In this document: positions 54,046-64,000 of the stretch, in pieces
Layout: each line of letters starts with the position of its first letter
Numbering within the stretch: position 1 is the first letter of the stretch
From: Blattamonas nauphoetae
Taxonomy: Eukaryota; Preaxostyla; Oxymonadida
Direction of reading: 5' to 3'
NCBI GenBank assembly: GCA_033064195.1
Contig: JARBJD010000159.1
Location: 1 to 64,000, forward strand
DNA: 64,000 nt
Translations under genes and position numbers: made by a program
Notes under the pieces: model-generated
Told to the model about the DNA's origin: nothing
The model's database searches: none
What the model saw: only the letters and a program-made list of their open reading frames with translations

Positions 54046-55839
54046 TCATTCCGCAGGTTCTTCATCACCATTCAAGAAGAACCAATCATCTTCCAATGAT
54101 CCGAAGTCATTCTGAACGATCCTCGAGAGGGACATCTTTGACCATTCGTCCACAAACCGGGACTCCGAAAAATAATCATTTGTGCTGTTCTCATCAGGTT
54201 GGATCATCACAAACTCTTCGCCAGTGATTTCACCCTTCTCCTTGTTTGGATCGACGAACGGTTCGACCAAAATGCCTTTCATCGCTTCTTCTAGTTTTTG
54301 TTGAGCACTGTCTCTGTCTTTATCATCAATTAATCCACCAAAGTCGTTTGATGATTCGATGTGGAACGGTGAGCTGCAAGACGCTGGAGTTTGAGTAAGA
54401 TTAACTCCATCAGGAGTTGGGGAGCGTCCAGAGGGGTTTGCGGAAGGGTCGAGGAGCTTATCATTCATTGAGAGACGTCTCTCCGAAGAGTCCGAAAATC
54501 CTTTGTTTTCCCCAGTCAACACCCAAGATTGTGTTTTCTTCATATTTACATCTTGAGAACCAGCCTTTGGACGTGGTTTAGGAAGAGCATAATTGCTTTC
54601 ATTCCCACCGGCTGGCTGATTCGCTGGTTCACTGATATCTTGGTCAGTGAAGGCCTTTTTTGCGAAGTTCTGGAAATCTGGAAGCTGAAGTGGATGAAGA
54701 ACAAGTTTTTGGGAAACAGAATTCTCTGGTTTTGAGAATGGTGTCTTTTTTGGGTCATGTCCATGCTCGCCCTTCTCATTCTCTTTTCCATCACGATTTC
54801 GATTTGCTCCATAGTTGAGGGGTTCTGCAGGCTGTTTGATCGCTGAAATGACATTTTGTTGGATCTGACGCGTGTGGGTGGACTCCATACCACCCCTCCC
54901 AAGATCAAGTTTGATGGGGAATAAAGTCTTCATCATTTCATCTGCAGTTGCATTAAGTTGGTCAAGTTCGACATTCCTCAGGCACATCATCGTCAGGAGT
55001 GTCCTTAGATACTGGTAGTTGGGCTTTTCTCCGAATGTGATTGTTTTCGTGTATGAGATGAAGGTTGAAAATTCAATTGGACATCCATGCGTTAAATCTT
55101 CGTTACTTGTTGCAATTTTCATCTCACCAATCAGTTGGTACTTTTTCAGGGCCTCGCGGCACCTGATTCCCATCCACGGTAGGAACCCTTTGTAGAGATA
55201 AATGAGAACGTAGCAGAGAGATTCCAAGTCGTCCTTACGATCCAATTCCATTCCAAGGTGAGCATTGGCAGTTGCATACCGAGGGGTTCCAGTGAGGCTT
55301 TTGTCGGTTCTGAAGGGTATGTGTTTTCCAGTTCGAGGATCAATAAAGCGTTTCGAAAGGCCAAAATCAATCAGAAAAAGGGTATCTTTGTTCTTTCCTG
55401 TCCCAAATACAAAATTTTCTGGTTTGATATCGCGGTGGAGGAAGCCCTTTTCGTGAAGATGCTCAAGTCGTGTAATTGCCTGAATCCCGATCGAGCAAAC
55501 ATAATCCAAGGGAAGACATTTTCCATATCGTTGCATCGAATCCTCGACGTTCTTACCGAGAAGATCAATGATGAGAAAGACAAATGAATCTTGTTCACCA
55601 AAGAAAATAACGCTCGTGAATCCCTCAGCCCCTTGAATTTGTTGCAGAATTCGATGCTCATAGTAGAGGAGAGAGTTTTTTGATTTGGGTTCGACCTTTG
55701 CTGCATATTTTCCATTCGTCTGAGAGTCCCGAACGAGAAAAACCCAACCGAACGATCCCTTTCCAAGAATTTCGCGTCTATTCAGTCGAAACCTATTGTT
55801 TATCAAAGTTGGAATACGATCAATGAATCTAGGATCCAT
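54046..55839 (-). CDS. Casein kinase 1 family Ser/Thr kinase
   Basis: A single exon of 597 aa. The kinase domain (about 15-300) has the Gly loop LGKGSFGWVFLV, the Lys in YAAKVEPKS, the catalytic HRDIKPENFVFG and the DFG loop LIDFGLSKRFIDPRTGKHIP. FRTDKSLTGTPRYATANAHL is the CK1-specific activation segment that replaces the usual APE motif. The C-terminal 290 residues are polar, disordered and Ser/Pro-rich, as in CK1 tails that control activity through autophosphorylation. The ATG at 55839 is the best start: upstream codons stay open to about 55905 but hold no ATG. It lies 182 bases downstream of the TTLL gene on the same strand. Confidence 0.95.
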   Translation of the reverse strand: MDPRFIDRIPTLINNRFRLNRREILGKGSFGWVFLVRDSQTNGKYAAKVEPKSKNSLLYYEHRILQQIQGAEGFTSVIFFGEQDSFVFLIIDLLGKNVEDSMQRYGKCLPLDYVCSIGIQAITRLEHLHEKGFLHRDIKPENFVFGTGKNKDTLFLIDFGLSKRFIDPRTGKHIPFRTDKSLTGTPRYATANAHLGMELDRKDDLESLCYVLIYLYKGFLPWMGIRCREALKKYQLIGEMKIATSNEDLTHGCPIEFSTFISYTKTITFGEKPNYQYLRTLLTMMCLRNVELDQLNATADEMMKTLFPIKLDLGRGGMESTHTRQIQQNVISAIKQPAEPLNYGANRNRDGKENEKGEHGHDPKKTPFSKPENSVSQKLVLHPLQLPDFQNFAKKAFTDQDISEPANQPAGGNESNYALPKPRPKAGSQDVNMKKTQSWVLTGENKGFSDSSERRLSMNDKLLDPSANPSGRSPTPDGVNLTQTPASCSSPFHIESSNDFGGLIDDKDRDSAQQKLEEAMKGILVEPFVDPNKEKGEITGEEFVMIQPDENSTNDYFSESRFVDEWSKMSLSRIVQNDFGSLEDDWFFLNGDEEPAE

Positions 55840-56020
55840 GTATATGCCTACGTATTGCTGGAGGAAGAGTTGAAAGGAACAGAGAAAATGTTGGGCTTTC
55901 TCCAAAAATGAATTCTGAACATATCGATAGGTTAGACGTATTGGAAATGCAAGCAGTCAAAATAAAAGAGATAGAACAGAACTTCAGCGTGTACAGAATT
56001 AAGATTGGACGTCGGCCTTG

Positions 56021-58851
56021 TCATGGAGCAATTCTCTTCCCTGTGATTACTAAACGTCCTGGGTTCTTCGAAAAAAAAGCTTGTTCCTTCCGCTCGCGGT
56101 AAATCAGCTCCCAGCCACCTGTGTTGAGGGTACACGTCTCGTCCAGAATCATGTTCTGATCGTAAAACGCAGAACGCTGCTTCTCTCCCTTCGAGCGCGG
56201 CGGAGGCGTCGAGAGGGAAGTGCCGGCGGAAGGAGGAGTGTGGATGTCGGGTGGAGTTGGTGATTCCTCGTGGGCTGTCTGCTCAGGCGAGTTGTCTCTT
56301 GGCGACGAGTCGTTCGAGGGAAGATCCTGTTTTGGCGATGAGGGGGACTCGTCTGTGGATGAAGGGCGAAGGCCGGAATAGTATTTTGCACAGCGCTGCT
56401 GATCGAACGATAAATCAAGTTGCTGTGCCTTCATTCGGTCTGCGGCGTCTGAAAGGATCTTCGCTTCAATTTGGAGTCGCTCCTCCATTTCTTTGGCGAG
56501 ACGGATGCTTTCCTCCTCCTTCCACCTCCTTTCCTCTTCGCTCTTCCGCTGCTGCTCAGCCTTCTGCGCGGCGTCGATTTCGAGTTTGGCAGTCTTCTTC
56601 GGCACTCCATTTTTGTACGCATTTTGGAGCACTCGCACCTTCTTTGGTGTGACTGCATGCTTCTCCGATTTGTGTGTCTTCGCGTCGGAGGTGGTTGGCT
56701 TGGAAGGCAGGCTGAGTGTGGTGTTTGCTGCCGAGTTGGCGATGGATGGCTGCCTTGTCATTGTTTTGGAGCACTCGTCGGATGCGACGATGGCCTGCTC
56801 TTCCGCGTGATGTGCGGCACTTCTCCTCGGAGCCCCCTTCCCACCAACACTCGTCACGCGATCACACATCCTGTTGTCCAGCACGACCTTCATTGTGTCC
56901 TCGATGCACTGCGTCACAAGCGGGCCGACGATTGTCGTGGAGTGTTCGAAGGAGGGCGCGGAGTTGATTTCGATCAGCCACGGCGACAGGTCTTCGTCGA
57001 GCATGAAGTCGAACCCATAAATCTCGAACGAGTTAGGCCTGTCTTTGATCTTGTCCCGTCCGCAGAGGAAGCACGTCGTGACAATCCGGCGGATGAGAGG
57101 AATCGTTTGTGTGCGCAGTTTGTTGAAAAGCGAGGACGGGGCCTGTTTGGCCTGGTCCGCAGTGTCCTTGTCTGAACACCAAACAAGGCCAGGCTTGCCC
57201 GCATCGATCTCCTCCAGGTAGTGCTCAAACTGGCTCCATCGCCACATGTTCCCCTCCACGCCAATCTCATCGCCGATGGTCTCTCTCAGGGTCTTCACCT
57301 TTGACTCCTTCTCCCACACACTTTGCACGCAATTGTTGGTCAGATGGACTATACCGTCGTGGCAGTCGAGGGAGAACGGGACAGACGAGAATCGGATGTA
57401 AGGGTCGTGGTAGTACCAGATGGAGAGGGGATTGACGGAGGTGACCATGATCCACAGACGAATGTCAAATTTAAAGCCATGAATGAGGAAAGGACGCTCA
57501 ATGTATTTCTAAACAATAATAAAATGGAGAAAGGAGAGATTGTTTCACAGAAGAAGGAAGAAATAAGACGTGACGGTGATATATGAAGGAAATGAAGACC
57601 TGGATCAAAAACTTGTCCTTCCCTTCAGCAATATGCTTGAATATCTCGGAAAGTGAGGAATGAACGGCAATTCCGCGCCCTCGCGATTTTCCAGTCGGTT
57701 TGACGATCCACATGTTGTGCTTCGTTCCTAGCCGACTCAAAGACTGAACTAATTCATCAGATTCCATCTGTTTCAGGGTAGACTGAGCATTATCATAGAC
57801 GATAGTGAGTTGTTGTTGTTCAGCTTCAGTTGGTTCCTCATCGATAGTGCCGCAGATAGTGCCGCAAGGAGTTGATTCATTCCGATTATGTTTTGTCGTC
57901 TCTCTGTCGATGGTTTTGCTTCCTTCGACTGGAGCTCTCGTTGACTTTCGAAGGGTCGATTGAGAGCGACTCATTGATTGTATTTGTGGTCGAGTTTGAA
58001 AGCGTAGAGACGACTGGGACCGACTGATGGGGTTGACTGAAGCATCAACAAGATCTGTGAGAGCTTTCTTTACAGCACATTCAGGGCCTATTTGTTTCCA
58101 TTGTGCTTCTGAGAGTTTTATTGGTTGGGTTGTCAGTTCACAATCTCCATCACATTCACTTTGTGTCTTGCGTTCGAGTGTGCATGAAATATGGTTTGAA
58201 AGAACCTTCAGAAGAAGTTGGACAGAAGTTAGATCTTTCTTTGGAAGACGTAAAAATGACTCACGGTCATGAATGGCGAGGAAATCTCTGAGTTTGTGGA
58301 ATGCGGCGAGGATTCGAAAAGTCTCAACAAAGCAATCTTTTTCCACCTTTTCTCGAAGATCAAAACACATAGGGAAAAAAGTTCGATGATCAACGCATTC
58401 CCAGTGGGCGTTCTCCTTTAGACATGTGTTGAGGCCACTTTTTGTTGTGAGGATCGCTGTTGATGGGAAATGATTCGTAAGCTGACTGTCTTTCAGGTTC
58501 GTGTATGACAAATCTACCGTTTTGATTGTCCAGCGAAAATTAAAAACATGTTCTACCGAAAAATCGAAGAGTTGAGTGAGAACTTTTGTGAAACGAACTA
58601 TTTTGGTCAATTTCGTCCCAGAGTCGACGAGACATCGCTTGACGAACATCATCTGTGCAGTCCCCGCTGTTAAAGACAACGTACATCTAAACAATATAGC
58701 TACACTGAGATAAGTTGAATAAAACTTTTGGAGGTTTCCTTGAGACAACTGGGGATGATGATCGACGTGTCATTCTCGATGATGACTTGGACTTTACTGA
58801 CACAACATTTCCCCGCTTAGGCGAGTTCGAATTATGATTGGATGCCAACAT
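56021..58851 (-). CDS. TTLL3/8-like tubulin ligase (probable glycylase)
   Basis: Four exons on the minus strand (58851-58727, 58687-58599, 58552-57600, 57508-56021; introns 39, 46 and 91 nt) sum to 885 codons, 884 aa. TTLL enzymes add Glu or Gly side chains to tubulin tails in cilia. The ATP-grasp parts are clear: LTNHFPSTAILTTKSGL, MWIVKPTGKSRGRGI, then across the last intron KYIERPFLIHGFKFDIRLWI. They continue with SIWYYHDPYIRFSSVPFSLD, VHLTNNCVQ, IYGFDFMLDEDLSPWLIEIN and SAPSFE. The sequence around VTSVNPLSIWYYHDPYIRFS is closest to the TTLL3/8 glycylases, where the family has WFYRDSYIRFS. A Lys/Glu helix and a Ser/Pro-rich tail follow. Substrate choice (Gly or Glu) is inference. Confidence 0.9.
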
Positions 58852-59017
58852 CTGACGATGAAAACATGGTGGTTTGATCGGTTCCTTGGGCGATGATCAG
58901 TATTATGGAGGAGAAAACATGAAAGAGAGATATTTCACTAATTTGAACCAGATTTTGCTAACCCGGGAACAAAAGTGACGATATATAAGGGGATTGATTG
59001 AAGTTGGGAGTGAATTG

Positions 59018-59915
59018 TCATGACTGTTTTAAGAGCTGTTCTTGAGAGAGTATTTCCTGTAAAACAGATATTAGATTGTTGAGCCCGTCAATGTACCCAT
59101 CATCTTCCCCATACGCAACGCTTTCTGGGACCTGTTCAAAAACGTGCTGGAAATCGATCATCTTTGTACTAACATCACCAGAATTAGGAATTGCACCATC
59201 AAACGTGATCAAGAGGCTGCTTGAATAGAAATTAAATTTGGTTTTGGGTGGTGAACACATGAAGTCTCTGAGATTCTGCAATTGTGAGATTACTGATTGG
59301 ATGGCATTCCTATTGATCTGAGCTTGCATGAGATCTGCTTCAATCATTGATTGCTGAAAGGTTTCATTCACAATTTGCTCAGACGTCGCTGTGTGCGGGC
59401 AGGCAGCAGAGAAGAAATGAGTGAGGCTCAATCTCACTTTGTCCATGTTGTCTAAGCCAGCACCAAATGATTTTGGATAAGTCACAACATTTTTAGTCAC
59501 ATGATCATATTTCTGTGGTGATATTAAGAAGAAAATGCGAAGATGCCTTCATTCCAATAATGCGGAGTCCATGAGAGAGACCCGTCGTAGAGAGGGCCTT
59601 TTTATATTGGATTTCTTTCTTTTGCTCAGATGCATCTGGAGCTGATGATTTTTTGCCCATCTTAATGTCAAGAACGCATGGTTGAGAGAAACGGGCTGTC
59701 AGATTTTCCATCAATAAATAAGTTTTATTTTCGATAACTTTGGTTCCAAAATACTTTGGAAGAAACGGTGCCCATTCATTTGCACGGGTTGTGAAAGTTT
59801 TGTATGCTTCATTCTCGGGAGAATTATCTGGTTGAAACTTCAAAAGGATGTTATGATCTTGCTCAGTAAAGAGAGTATTGTCATGACCTCCGGTTTGTTG
59901 TCCATATTGTTGCAT
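59018..59915 (-). CDS. Inositol polyphosphate kinase (IPK/IPMK family)
   Basis: Two exons (59915-59547 and 59512-59018) joined by a 34-nt intron with a GC donor and AG acceptor (59513-59546) encode 287 aa. The family phosphorylates inositol phosphates such as IP3 to IP5. The hallmark PxxxDxKxG is present as PCVLDIKMGKK, followed by GLSHGLRIIGMK / KYDHVTKNV across the intron. The catalytic end has SSSLLITFDG, KMIDFQHVF and DDGYIDGLNNLISVL, which give the SLL and IDF motifs. The length fits a compact IPMK or IP6K-like enzyme; I cannot separate these. The 60-base gap to the divergent 14-3-3 start must hold both promoters. Confidence 0.93.
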
Positions 59916-59975
59916 GATAGACGAGTGGTGTTAGTGGTATTGTTGATAAAATTGATCGACCCTCAACATTCCAAA

Positions 59976-60850
59976 ATGTCAACTGATCCCAACCTGCTGA
60001 ATCAATATACCGAAAGAGAGGACCTTGTCTTTGTATTGAAACTTCTTGAACATTCAGAGCGATACAATGGTTTCTCTCAAAATATTCTCACAAACTACAG
60101 ACATGATTGACTATTCTATCAGACTTGTCCGTTTACGAATTAAACTGACACGTGAAGAGCGGAATCTTGTCTCTGTCACTTTTCGCAATGTCGTTGGAAT
60201 GAGACGAGCATCTCTAAGAACTCTGTACACGATTGAAAAAGCTGAGTTGGACAAAGAGAACATTAAAGAAGTCAAGATTGTTCGAAAGGCAATTGAAGAG
60301 GCGACAAATGAACTAACAGACTATTGTACGACAATTATTCACCTGGTGGACGATGATATAATGAAAAATGACCAATCTTTAGAAACACAAGTTTTTGTCA
60401 TGAAAATGTTTGTTATTTCACCTATTATTCGCCCGAAGGAAAGCTGATTACTATCGATATCTTGCTGAGGCCTATCGTGGATCAAAACATGCCGAATACT
60501 CCAGAAAATCGCTCTCCAGTTATGAAGAGGCCATGGAGCAAGCGAAAGCCCTTTCCGTTGCCTCACCGCTTTCCCTTAGTGTCACCCTCAACTATTGTGT
60601 CTTTCAATATGAAGTACTTAATGACGTTACAACTGCATTGACCGTCGCACGACGTACATTCGATTCAGCGACTTCAGAGCTAGATACCCTCAGCGAAGAA
60701 TCGTATCACGATGCAAACCTCGTTATCCAGATTCTACGAACTAATATTACCCTTTGGTCCTCCGCACCCGATGAACACCAAGAACAGGATAGTATCTCCT
60801 TCATTCTCATTCATTTGCCTCGTTCAGATAATAATTCGAAGATAGACTGA
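59976..60850 (+). CDS. 14-3-3 protein
   Basis: Three exons (59976-60069, 60101-60407, 60439-60850), both introns 31 nt, sum to 271 codons, 270 aa. The all-helical phosphopeptide-binding dimer is recognisable throughout: LNQYTEREDLVFVLKLLEHS, ERYN/DMIDYSIRL across intron 1, NVVGMRRASLRTLYTIEKAE, then FVMKM/KADYYRYLAEAYRG across intron 2. LGLALNFSVFYYEIL of typical members appears as LSVTLNYCVFQYEVLND. The phosphate-binding Arg and the Arg-Tyr pair (DYYRYLAE) are kept. N-terminal helices A-B differ from animal forms (NLLNQYTERED), but spacing is normal. Cytosolic adaptor for phosphorylated clients. Confidence 0.95.
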
Positions 60851-60998
60851 ATGAATAGTGACATAGATAGTTCATACCCTCGTCATTGAGACGAGTGAAT
60901 CATGGATGAGGCTGGACCAACTTTCATCGGATGGATGAAAGCACTCTTCATATCCGATCGTGAAGTGATGTCAAAATTATAATGTGAAGTAATCGGGT

Positions 60999-61573
60999 TT
61001 AATTTTCTGATTCTTCCTCTTCCTCATCTTCTTGTTCCTTCTCTATTGATTGTGGCGGTTGTTCTGAGTTTGAAGAGTATATAGTAAACAAATATAACAA
61101 AAAACCTCCTTCAATGGCTCTGACAATCATATTTGGAATTGAATTATGAATTGGGTAGATTCTACCGCAAGAAGAACATGTCATTGCTCCTTCGACGACA
61201 TCTAGGCAGTTAATTGCGAAGAAGAGTGATTGAAGGAAGACTTCATTAGAGGCTCCATCTTCAGGAACTGCTGGAGGGAGTTCTGGTTGTCCATCCTGTC
61301 GGAGCTTCAACAAACTTGTGAGAGAAAAGGACAACTGATACACTATTGTAAGCTTCGAGTAAGATGTTGTATTCCAACCTCTCAAGCATTCGAGAAGCAA
61401 AAATAGCATCAAATGGATTTTCTTCAACGTTGAGGAGGGATGCAGTGACCTGATAGAGGTGGTGATACAATCCATTCATCAATCACAGAATAAACGCATA
61501 CTTTAAGTGGATAATGGTGTTTTCGGCAAGCAGGAACAATACATTGGAGTAGGTTGTGAGTTAGAAGCTTCAT
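60999..61573 (-). CDS. TRM112: TRM112, methyltransferase activator
   Basis: Four exons on the minus strand (61573-61502, 61449-61342, 61304-61106, 61063-60999; introns 52, 37 and 42 nt) sum to 148 codons, 147 aa. TRM112 is a zinc-binding partner that stabilises several methyltransferases acting on tRNA, rRNA and release factor eRF1. The start MKLLTHNLLQCIVPACRKHH is diagnostic, and the second zinc half is CSSCGRIYPIHNSIPNMI. The middle insertion domain is LNVEENPFDAIFASRMLERL. The acidic tail (EKEQEDEEEEESEN) is longer than usual. The last intron is the least certain, because retaining it would also keep the frame open. It overlaps nothing but shares a 39-base upstream gap with UTP13. Confidence 0.9.
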
Positions 61574-61612
61574 TACACTTCTTCCCCAGATGTCGGCCCA
61601 TTGGGAGAGCTC
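61574..61612. promoter_or_regulatory. 39-base divergent gap TRM112 / UTP13
   Basis: Only 39 bases separate the ATG codons of two divergent genes, so promoters or untranslated regions must overlap or lie inside the neighbouring coding sequence. No TATA-like motif is seen. Confidence 0.5.
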
Positions 61613-64000
61613 ATGAATGATCGATCTGAGATACCGTCTCAACAAGAGAATGGAGAGATTATTAGTGAGACCCTGAAGACAAAGTTTCGGCAGACTGTGT
61701 CTTTATCTCCTTTCTATGATAATGGACCAGTTGCACAGTGGGAAAACTACATTTATCTTGCTGAGGACACACATGTGAATATGATTGACCTTGAAACAGG
61801 AGCTCTCGTTAGAACCTTTGAAGTGGTCTGTTTTGCCAGTTTTCTCTTGAATATCCTCTTTTTTTCCTTCCATCTGTGTCACCACCATCATCAATTTTCA
61901 GAACACACTCATTACAACACTTACAGCTTTCAAAGAAGTTTCAAAACCGAAAAAAGGCACTATTCGGGATACTGGATCTGTAATTCTTGTTGTAGCTTCT
62001 GTCGATTCTTCAGTTACTATCTTCAATGTCGACACTGGAGAAACGATCAAGAAGAGAAAACTTCATTCGCAGCCCGTTCTCTCTCTTTCATTTCATCCAA
62101 CGGGTGCATTCCTTGCCACATCATCAGCGGATTGTAGTATTCTTGTGTGGGACATCACTGACCTCCAATTAACACATTCGTTCAAGAATCACACAGAAAT
62201 CGTCTCACTCGTTCGTTTTCACCCTGATCCCTCTAAATTCATCCTTGTCTCTTGTTCAAACGATCGTACTGTGCGTGTTTTCGATCTTCTCGAGCGCAAA
62301 TGCATCCACCTCTTTGAGGGCTTCCAATCTCCCGTTGTCTCTCTCGAATTCCACCAAACAAAAGGCGGATCGATCATATCAACTGCTTCCAATGATGGAA
62401 CAATTTCGCAATGGTCACTTTCCACAGGAAAGCTCCTTCGAACACAGCCATTTGGACACGCCATCGAGGCCATTATGGGATACACTCCGGACCCTCCCGC
62501 CGACGTCGTGTGTTCAAACCCTTTCTTGTTTTGTGGGACGCCCGATGGAGTCTTTCTGCTGCATACCAGCGACCTGAAGCTCACTCCACAGCAGTACTCC
62601 GCCAGCGTCCTGCACCTCCTCCCTCTCAACTTGGACAGGACGACCGGACAGTTTGAGAGTCTTTTGGTTGTGACTGATGATCAGACTCTCATCCAACTCG
62701 ACCCAGACACTCTCGCTCCTCGCTCGTTCCGCTCTGCCAACATCGGCGAAGTGATCTCTGCCAAGTTCATCCAGTCCAACCCCCACTTCATCCCTCCCTC
62801 CCTCCTCTCTGCCCTCAATCTCACACACCCGTTCACTCCCAGCTCGTCACTCTCAGTGGCTGTTGCATCAAACTGCAACGAACTCCGACTCTTCTCCCTC
62901 TCCACTCAGCACTTCACGCCTCTCTTCGGCCACTCCAACTTTGTGATGTCTGTCGATGTCTCCAAAGACGGAAACTGGATCCTCACTGCTTCCAAAGACA
63001 AAACCGTGCGACTCTGGGGTCGGACGTGGAGGCGGATGAGCGAGGAAGAGGAGCGCCTGTCCAGCTTCGACTCGGCGAGGTGGAACAGGTGGCAGTGCAT
63101 TGCGATTGGAAAGGGCCACGCGCAGTCTGTCCTCAGCTGCTCGTTCAGCAAGAAACTCTTCAAGTTCTCCGTCAAAGCCAAAGTCCCCGTTCTGTCGAAG
63201 AAGGGGAAGGCGAAGTCGGGGAAGAAGGAGGAAGTTGAAGTGCCCTTTCTTGTGCCTCAGTTTGCCATCAGCGGGAGCGAGGACCGGACAATCAAAAAAT
63301 GGGACGTCTTTGCGGCCATCCGCCGGGCTCTCCAGAAACAAGTCAAGGCTTTCGTGAACGACCACTTCGATGGGCCTTCTCCGCAGAACGAGGCGAAGAA
63401 CGAGGACGATGGAGAGGAGGAACAGAATGCCGAAGAGAACGAGATGGTCTGCCTCTCCACTATTGTTGCCCACACGAAAGACGTGAATGTGTGTGCAGTC
63501 TCTCCGAACGATGCCATCGTCGCGACTGGATCGCAAGACAAGGACATCAAACTGTGGTCTTTCTCATCCACCCAAACATCTGTTTTTTCAGTTTCCACGA
63601 CATCTTCTTTCTTCGCCCCGATTTCCACTCTGAAAGGGCATCGGAGGGGCATCTGGGCTCTTTCTTTCTCCCACATCGACCGCCTCCTCGCCTCGGCCTC
63701 TGGAGACTCAACCATCCGCGTCTGGAACCTCGCCGACTACTCGTGCCTGCGCGTGCTGGAGGGGCACTCCGGGGCTGTCCTCAACGTTGCCTTCCTTCCT
63801 CCGCCTGTTGTGGAGGAGAAGGGGGGCAGCGAGGTGTGTCGGGAGCTTGTGTCGAGTGGAGGAGACGGGACTGTGCGAGTGTGGAGCGTCGGGACGGGCG
63901 AGTGTCTGAGTACGTTTGATGAAACACATGACGATCGCATCTGGTCGCTCGACACTATCCAAGTGGAGAGTGAACGAGACGAGGACGAGGGGGACGAATT
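61613..64000 (+). CDS. UTP13/TBL3-like WD40 protein of the U3 processome, partial
   Basis: Exon 1 (61613-61825) and exon 2 (61902 to the window end) with a 76-nt intron; the 3' end is cut by the window. UTP13/TBL3 is part of the UTP-B module that starts 18S rRNA processing in the nucleolus. Two WD40 propellers are suggested. The first spans FNVDTGETIKKRKLHSQPVL, SSADCSILVWDIT and SNDRTVRVFDLLERK. The second starts near GHSNFVMSVDVSKDGNWILT and TASKDKTVRLWG, with an insertion rich in Lys/Glu, and continues through SGSEDRTIKKWDVF, GSQDKDIKLW, ASGDSTIRVWNL and SSGGDGTVRVW. The C-terminal UTP13 domain would lie beyond the window. UTP13 rather than PWP2 is chosen from overall order, so moderately sure. 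Confidence 0.85.

Noticed and set aside
61601-61612. Upstream in-frame start for UTP13 at 61601
   Set aside because: The codon there is TTG, not ATG; the first in-frame ATG is 61613.
1-64000. Polinton, retroelement or other virus-like copies
   Set aside because: I saw no polymerase, integrase with virus-like context, capsid, packaging ATPase or long terminal repeats; the mobile DNA present is plain DNA transposons.
1-64000. CRISPR arrays, bacterial operons, Shine-Dalgarno sites
   Set aside because: The window is eukaryotic nuclear DNA; the only regular arrays are the minisatellite and MITE subterminal repeats.
1-64000. tRNA or rRNA genes
   Set aside because: Reading by eye I found no cloverleaf with A and B boxes or rRNA core; a covariance-model search could still find small RNAs.

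Overview
The window looks like nuclear DNA of a flagellated, unicellular eukaryote. It carries eukaryote-only genes (SWR1, NEMF/Rqc2, UFD1, 14-3-3, casein kinase 1, a TTLL tubulin ligase, RPS14, the cap methyltransferase CMTR1), many very short spliceosomal introns (31-50 nt is typical) and short intergenic gaps. All three standard stop codons end reading frames, so the code is standard. My best guess is a metamonad of the oxymonad/Preaxostyla type, which is inference from style and not proof.

Layout. Positions 1-545 are a degenerate C/T-rich minisatellite. Positions 1.4-8.2 kb are a nest of plain DNA transposons: a whole-looking pogo/Tc1-mariner-type element sits inside a MITE, a second copy of that MITE preserves the empty site and sits inside a third family, and there is a fold-back element and a Mutator-like relic. 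Positions 8.2-11.7 kb are nearly empty apart from one decayed gene. Positions 12.1-15.5 kb hold a small coiled-coil gene and a row of broken pieces (WD40, ASH/MSP flagellar protein, a low-complexity tail).

From 15.5 kb to the end the window is gene dense. In order: CMTR1 (+), a 1629-aa helical-repeat-like protein (+), a 1099-aa coiled-coil protein (+), an EMAP-II tRNA-binding protein with a zinc ribbon (+), a stand-alone YVH1 zinc domain (+), Hsp110 (+), NEMF/Rqc2 (+), SWR1 (-), RPS14 (+), a DOCK-like GEF (+), a ZUP1-like C78 protease (+), UFD1 (-), CK1 (-), a TTLL3/8-like ligase (-), an inositol polyphosphate kinase (-), 14-3-3 (+), TRM112 (-) and UTP13/TBL3 (+, cut by the window end). I rebuilt exon structures by joining GT-AG introns; nearly every multi-exon model sums to a multiple of three and restores family motifs across the joints.

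Most notable: the SWR1 ATPase is interrupted exactly inside its Walker A motif (GLGK/T) by a 309-residue intein at 40607-41533. It has Ala1, a block-B Trp, a block-F Cys, a block-G Thr, a His-Asn end and a +1 Thr. That is the signature of class 3 inteins, which are described from phages and bacteria. Its endonuclease part is reduced. The chromatin remodeller should be inactive until the intein splices out.

Many genes serve translation or protein quality control (RPS14, UTP13, TRM112, EMAP-II, YVH1 zinc domain, NEMF, UFD1, ZUP1, Hsp110). They are not co-oriented, so I treat this as gene density and not an operon-like unit.
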